Source: UBA9865 sp035647835
Lineage (GTDB): Bacteria > Bacillota > Dethiobacteria > Dethiobacterales > Dethiobacteraceae
Assembly (NCBI GenBank): GCA_035647835.1
Contig: DASRMS010000095.1
Location: 1 to 11,395, forward strand
Length of the DNA: 11,395 bases
Direction: 5' to 3'
Part shown: piece after piece, positions 8,415 through 11,395 of the stretch
How positions within the stretch are numbered: the stretch's first letter is position 1
How the letters are laid out: the number at the start of each line of letters is the position of its first letter
The notes under the pieces: model-generated
Seen by the model: only the letters and a program-made list of their open reading frames with translations
Database searches by the model: none
Told to the model about the DNA's origin: nothing
Position numbers and translations under genes: made by a program

Positions 8415-8465
8415 TAACTTTGCAATTATCTGAATAGTAAAAGAAGAAATTAACTAAAATAAAAT

Positions 8466-8507
8466 AAAATGACTAGGGGCTGATTCCTGTCAGCCCCTAG
8501 TCATTTT
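8466..8507 (-). terminator. Intrinsic terminator after sspH
   Basis: An 18-bp inverted repeat (8466-8483 with 8490-8507) surrounds a 6-base loop. The GC-rich core GACTAGGGGCTGA is perfectly repeated, and on the minus strand it is followed by ATTTTATTTTATTTT. The sspH stop codon (8501-8503) lies inside the upstream arm. The outer A/T pairs also give a T run on the plus strand. Confidence 0.92.
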
Positions 8508-8671
8508 TCCTCCAATTCCGTAAAGGGAACCTTCATCGTGCGACATGTTCCCATCACTGATACATTGGCGGTAGTTTCTTCCACACCTTCTATCCACACT
8601 GGTTTGCCCTGAAAATGTACTTCGATTTTTGCGGGCGAGTTTAGGAGCTCCTCAGCTCGCTCTATGTCCAT
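8501..8671 (-). CDS. sspH: H-type small acid-soluble spore protein
   Basis: A 56-residue protein made in the forespore. The H-type SASP family is known from Bacillus SspH and clostridial homologues and is unrelated to the DNA-coating alpha/beta SASPs. The product begins MDIERAEELLNSPAKIEV, continues with FQGKPVWIEGV at about 20-30, and ends in a KVPFTELEE segment. These are the family's landmarks: an N-terminal xIxRAxEI helix, the G.PVWIE strand and a V...L.E end, at the usual length of about 55-60. AAGGAG (8680-8685) lies 8 bases before the ATG. A forespore-type promoter precedes it and a strong terminator overlaps its stop, so it can be expressed alone despite sitting 80 bases after the deacylase gene. 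It is the clearest evidence that the organism forms endospores. Confidence 0.92.
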   Translation of the reverse strand: MDIERAEELLNSPAKIEVHFQGKPVWIEGVEETTANVSVMGTCRTMKVPFTELEEK

Positions 8672-8716
8672 TTTATCAACTCCTTCAGGTAGCTGTATTT
8701 AGTCTATATTCACCTT

Positions 8717-8748
8717 TAGTATGAGTTGGCAAGTGGACTGATTATGTA
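8717..8748 (-). promoter_or_regulatory. Candidate sigma-G/sigma-F forespore promoter for sspH
   Basis: On the minus strand CATACTA (8717-8723) matches the sigma-G -10 pattern CATWHTA fully and lies 45 bases before the ATG. TACATA (8743-8748) resembles the -35 TGMATA at five of six positions, with a 19-base spacer, one or two longer than ideal. No TTGACA/TATAAT pair is visible in this gap. The downstream spore gene makes the call more likely than the match alone would. Confidence 0.5.
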
Positions 8749-8751
8749 TCT

Positions 8752-9216
8752 TTATATTTTTATAATATCACATATTTCTGCTTGATTAGCGTCGAGTAAA
8801 ACTTGCGGTGCTGCTTTAACCAGGCTGTTTTCCGAACCGCCCCCAGTGTATACTTCAGTCAGTGTAAAGATGCGCTTATCCATTAAAAATATCGCTTTAA
8901 AACCAAAGGAAGGTGTACCGCCACAAGGAAAGTTTGTCCGCTCTAAAATTTCGTCAGCTGTAGCCATACGCATGCTTTTTATGCCTAACACTTGCGCTGC
9001 CTTTTTACGGTCAACACGATCTTTGCCGCGAACAATAGCAACAACTAATTTTTCGTCTGAACCAATTAGACAAATATTCTTGACAAACTCATCACTGGAA
9101 GCACCGACTGCAGCTGCAGCTTCTGCTACAGAATGACAGGATTCAGTAAAACATAAGTGTTCGGCAGCTAGCTGCTGCTCTTGTATATAAGCCTGTAATT
9201 TACGCGCATAGGGCAT
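8752..9216 (-). CDS. ybaK: YbaK/EbsC-type aminoacyl-tRNA deacylase
   Basis: A 154-residue stand-alone editing-domain protein. Family members hydrolyse mischarged tRNA in trans, such as Cys-tRNA(Pro) for YbaK. Conserved features are Lys46 in FVKNICL, which matches the essential Lys46 of YbaK; the following V-V-A-I-VRGKDRVD strand and loop (58-69); GGTPSFGF at 99-106; and GGGSENSLVKAAP at 125-137. The annotated specificity is by family only; ProX or related deacylase activity on other tRNAs is possible. The ATG at 9216 follows AAGGAG by 10 bases, and the ribosome site lies inside the end of the upstream aminotransferase gene, 4 bases away, so the two are surely co-transcribed. A deacylase that removes Cys from tRNA next to a cysteine-consuming enzyme suggests a shared link to cysteine (or selenocysteine) handling, which is inference. 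Confidence 0.85.
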   Translation of the reverse strand: MPYARKLQAYIQEQQLAAEHLCFTESCHSVAEAAAAVGASSDEFVKNICLIGSDEKLVVAIVRGKDRVDRKKAAQVLGIKSMRMATADEILERTNFPCGGTPSFGFKAIFLMDKRIFTLTEVYTGGGSENSLVKAAPQVLLDANQAEICDIIKI

Positions 9217-9220
9217 TGAA

Positions 9221-10378
9221 CTATCTCTCCTTGATAATCTCGCCTAAGGCCAAAATGATTTCTGTAACTTCTTCTACTGTATTTTGATGGCCGAAAGAAA
9301 AGCGCAGCGTCCCCACCGGAAAACTACCGATAGTTTGGTGAGCCAGTGGTGCACAGTGGAGGCCAGAGCGAGTCATTATGCCATAGCCCTGTTCCAACAG
9401 ATAGCTTAAGTCGCCATTATCTACTCCTTGTAAGTTTAAAGAAACAGTAGCAGTCGTTGTCGACGGGTCATTAGTACCATAAACCTGAATTTGAGGCAGG
9501 CCAGCCAGTCCGTATAAAAAAGCTGCAGTTAATTCTTCTTTCTGTTGCTTGATTGATGTTAAACCAATTTGCTGTATAGTTTTAACTCCCGCTGCCAGTC
9601 CCGCAATGCCCGGAGCATTTTGTGTACCACTTTCAAATTTATCCGGCAAGAATTCCGGTTGTTGTTCCTCCTCTGAACGACTCCCTGTACCGCCCTCCAC
9701 GAGAGGCTTAGTTAAGGCAGCGGCCCTTTCACTTAAGCAGAGTCCACCGATACCTGGCGGGCCAAGTAAACCTTTATGACCTGTAAATGCTAGATAGTCA
9801 CACTGCAGCTCAGCAAAATTGATTTCTTCTGTGCCAGCTGATTGAGCAGCGTCAACACAGTACAAAGTATTTGTACCTGCCAATATTTCGCCAATCTCAT
9901 AAACAGGCATAATGGTACCTGTGACATTAGAGGCGTGTGTTAAGATCACCAGACGTGTATTTTTGCGGAGCGCACGCTTTATTTGGTTTGGTTCTAAGGT
10001 GCCGTCTGCTTGACATGCTATTCGTTCCACAGAAATTTTTCTTTCAGCGGCTAAACGGGTTAAGGGGCGGACAACAGCATTATGTTCCATAGAGGATATA
10101 AGCACATGGTCGCCTGCTGTCAACAAACCTTTAATCACTAAATTAAGCGCATAGGTAACACTAGGTGTAAAAATTATCTGCTCCGGTTGGGGAACATTAA
10201 AAAAATCAGCCAAGATGGTTCGTGTTTCGTAAACCAGACGTGCAGCGTTTAAGGCCCGACGATAACCACCGCGACCCGGGCTGCAGCCAATATCACGTAT
10301 GTAGCTTACCATAGCTTCAGCTACTTGTGGTGGTCGGGGAAAAGTTGTGGCAGCATGATCAGCATATATTTCTTTCAT
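9221..10378 (-). CDS. Class V aminotransferase, cysteine desulfurase family
   Basis: PLP enzyme of the NifS/SufS fold, 385 residues, probably releasing sulfur (or selenium) from cysteine (or selenocysteine) as an enzyme-bound persulfide. Visible sites are YADHAATTFPRPP at 5-17, H99 in SSMEHNAV (ring stacking), THASNVTG at 147-154, D176 in CVDAAQS, the Schiff-base lysine K202 in FTGHKG, and C342 in RSGLHCAP, the position of the catalytic cysteine. It resembles the subgroup often annotated only as 'cysteine desulfurase family protein'. A longer frame reaches to 10468, but those 30 residues are unlike the family and lie inside the LysR gene. The ATG at 10378, with AGGGGG 10 bases before it, gives the standard N-terminus. 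It overlaps the regulator gene by 20 bases. No IscU or SufU scaffold is visible nearby. Confidence 0.88.
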   Translation of the reverse strand: MKEIYADHAATTFPRPPQVAEAMVSYIRDIGCSPGRGGYRRALNAARLVYETRTILADFFNVPQPEQIIFTPSVTYALNLVIKGLLTAGDHVLISSMEHNAVVRPLTRLAAERKISVERIACQADGTLEPNQIKRALRKNTRLVILTHASNVTGTIMPVYEIGEILAGTNTLYCVDAAQSAGTEEINFAELQCDYLAFTGHKGLLGPPGIGGLCLSERAAALTKPLVEGGTGSRSEEEQQPEFLPDKFESGTQNAPGIAGLAAGVKTIQQIGLTSIKQQKEELTAAFLYGLAGLPQIQVYGTNDPSTTTATVSLNLQGVDNGDLSYLLEQGYGIMTRSGLHCAPLAHQTIGSFPVGTLRFSFGHQNTVEEVTEIILALGEIIKER

Positions 10379-11288
10379 CTTTTTCTGGCCCCCTCTGAAA
10401 GAATGACAATACAAAATCTCTAAAAGCAATCGCTGCAGGGGTGAGGATGCGTTTGGCATGAGCAACAAGGTAAAAATCTCGCGTTAACTGTAAATCCTGT
10501 AAGTGGCGCGTCGCCACTAAGCCAAACTGCAGATAATCCTCCACTACATAACGAGAAATTATGGTGACACCCAAACCATGGCGGACTGCTTGTTTGATTG
10601 TTTCTTGGTTATCAAAAATTTGCAGCTGTAAGTCTGCTAAGTCCATCCCATTGCACTGCAGCTCCCTGGTAAAAAGAGAACGTGTACCGGAACCTGCTTC
10701 ACGCAGCAGCAAATTATAGTTCAACAAATCCGCCATTGTCAACGTTTCTTTCATTAACAGCTCTTCATAAGCAGCTTGTTGAGGAATGGCAACGACTAAT
10801 TGGTCAGATACTAAGGGTTCATAAACTAAATGAGGGATAGATAATTGCTCACCCACTATGCCTAGCGCATAATGATAATGAAAGACATCTTCACTAGCTT
10901 TGCGGGAATTTTCTTGGCGCAGCGTCACCTTAACCTGCGGATAAAGCTGCTGAAAATCAACTATTGCTTTGGGCAGCAGATATTGACAGGGTACAGAACT
11001 GGCGGCAACAATCAATTTTTCTTCCTGTATTACCCCCGCGCCTAATTCAGTTAGGGCATCAGTGCGTAATTGCAGTAAATCCTTAGCATAACGAAAAAGT
11101 GTTGTCCCTGCCGGGGTTAAGAGTAAGCCGTTTTTCCCCCGATCGAAGAGCGGCGTGTTAAGCTCTGTTTCTAAACTCTTGACGTGGCTGCTAATCGTTG
11201 GTTGACTTAAGTAGAGCTGCTCAGCTGCACGGGAAAAAGAGCGATGTGCAGCAACCATGACAAAGGCCTCTAACTGATAAAATTCCAT
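10359..11288 (-). CDS. LysR-family transcriptional regulator
   Basis: A 309-residue regulator. The N-terminal winged helix-turn-helix spans about 1-65: QLEAFVMVAAHRSFSRAAEQ, then LSQPTISSHVKSLE at 27-40 as recognition helix, then LFDRGKNGLLLTPAG at 47-61. A linker helix (about 62-90) leads to a two-lobed effector domain to the C-terminus. The N-terminus resembles the clostridial LysR subgroup found with selenium metabolism genes, and the LysR plus class V aminotransferase pairing also occurs there; this is recollection, not a search. The ATG at 11288 follows AAGGAG (11298-11303) by 9 bases. Unusually for LysR, it is co-directional with and overlaps its likely partner gene instead of being divergent, so it may regulate its own operon. 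Confidence 0.9.
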   Translation of the reverse strand: MEFYQLEAFVMVAAHRSFSRAAEQLYLSQPTISSHVKSLETELNTPLFDRGKNGLLLTPAGTTLFRYAKDLLQLRTDALTELGAGVIQEEKLIVAASSVPCQYLLPKAIVDFQQLYPQVKVTLRQENSRKASEDVFHYHYALGIVGEQLSIPHLVYEPLVSDQLVVAIPQQAAYEELLMKETLTMADLLNYNLLLREAGSGTRSLFTRELQCNGMDLADLQLQIFDNQETIKQAVRHGLGVTIISRYVVEDYLQFGLVATRHLQDLQLTRDFYLVAHAKRILTPAAIAFRDFVLSFFQRGPEKDERNIC

Positions 11289-11308
11289 TAGCCCACTCTC
11301 CTTCCGCT

Positions 11309-11337
11309 ATATTATTGTTCGGAATTATCAAGGACAA
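11309..11337 (-). promoter_or_regulatory. Candidate promoter of the LysR-desulfurase-deacylase operon
   Basis: On the minus strand TTGTCC (11332-11337) and TAATAT (11309-11314) are 17 bases apart, each matching four of six consensus bases. It lies just upstream of the ribosome binding site of the regulator gene. The spacing is right but the hexamers are weak, as expected of a regulated promoter or of chance. Confidence 0.3.
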
Positions 11338-11395
11338 CTCCTGCCAAATAACATAAACTTTAACTTCTTTTTCATTTATGCCATTGGATTTATCT

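Noticed and set aside
10379..10468. N-terminal 30-residue extension of the aminotransferase
   Set aside because: The extension overlaps the regulator gene, shows no family similarity, and the ATG at 10378 gives the canonical YADHAATT N-terminus with a ribosome site.
11289..11394. Open minus-strand frame entering from the right edge, possibly the tail of an upstream gene
   Set aside because: It is open for the visible 35 or so codons but would run about 70 bases into the LysR gene, and no family signature is recognisable. A chance open frame is more likely, though the window edge prevents certainty.
11378..11395. Plus-strand ATG at the right edge as start of a divergent gene, the usual LysR arrangement
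   Set aside because: No purine-rich ribosome site precedes it, and only six codons are visible.

Overview
All genes in this window lie on the minus strand, so transcription runs from the right edge to the left edge. The organism is very probably an endospore-forming, low-to-moderate GC Bacillota, of clostridial or Negativicutes type. The main evidence is a 56-residue H-type small acid-soluble spore protein gene with its own forespore-type promoter. The MutL-with-endonuclease, MutS and beta-clamp motif pattern, strong AGGAGG-like ribosome binding sites and TTGACT/TATAAT promoter also fit.

Right-hand block (about 8466-11395): a LysR regulator overlaps by 20 bases a class V aminotransferase of the cysteine desulfurase type. 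A YbaK-type aminoacyl-tRNA deacylase follows after 4 bases, so these three look like one operon. The small spore gene sspH comes next, with a sigma-G-like promoter in the 80-base gap before it and a strong intrinsic terminator at its stop codon.

Middle block (about 6792-8414): a single GPH-type (MFS_2) cation:sugar symporter forms its own transcription unit. It has a near-consensus housekeeping promoter, a long dyad element in its leader and a terminator downstream. Its substrate cannot be read from the sequence.

Left-hand block (1-6723): miaB-mutS-mutL-miaA, a tightly packed operon with 1-base gaps or an 8-base overlap between genes. miaA and miaB make consecutive steps of ms2i6A37 tRNA modification; mutS and mutL are the core of methyl-independent mismatch repair. 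The operon probably continues past the left edge, where hfq is common in related genomes but is not visible here. Three starts in this block were corrected or confirmed from ribosome binding sites: miaB ATG at 6656, mutS TTG at 5338 and mutL ATG at 2736.

No gene-free stretch exceeds 300 bases. I saw no tRNA, rRNA, CRISPR array, insertion sequence or phage gene. The window is mostly conserved housekeeping sequence, and I see no convincing new multi-gene system. The points most worth checking are the spore gene and its promoter, the LysR/desulfurase/deacylase operon, the leader dyad of the transporter and a substitution in the MutL nuclease motif.
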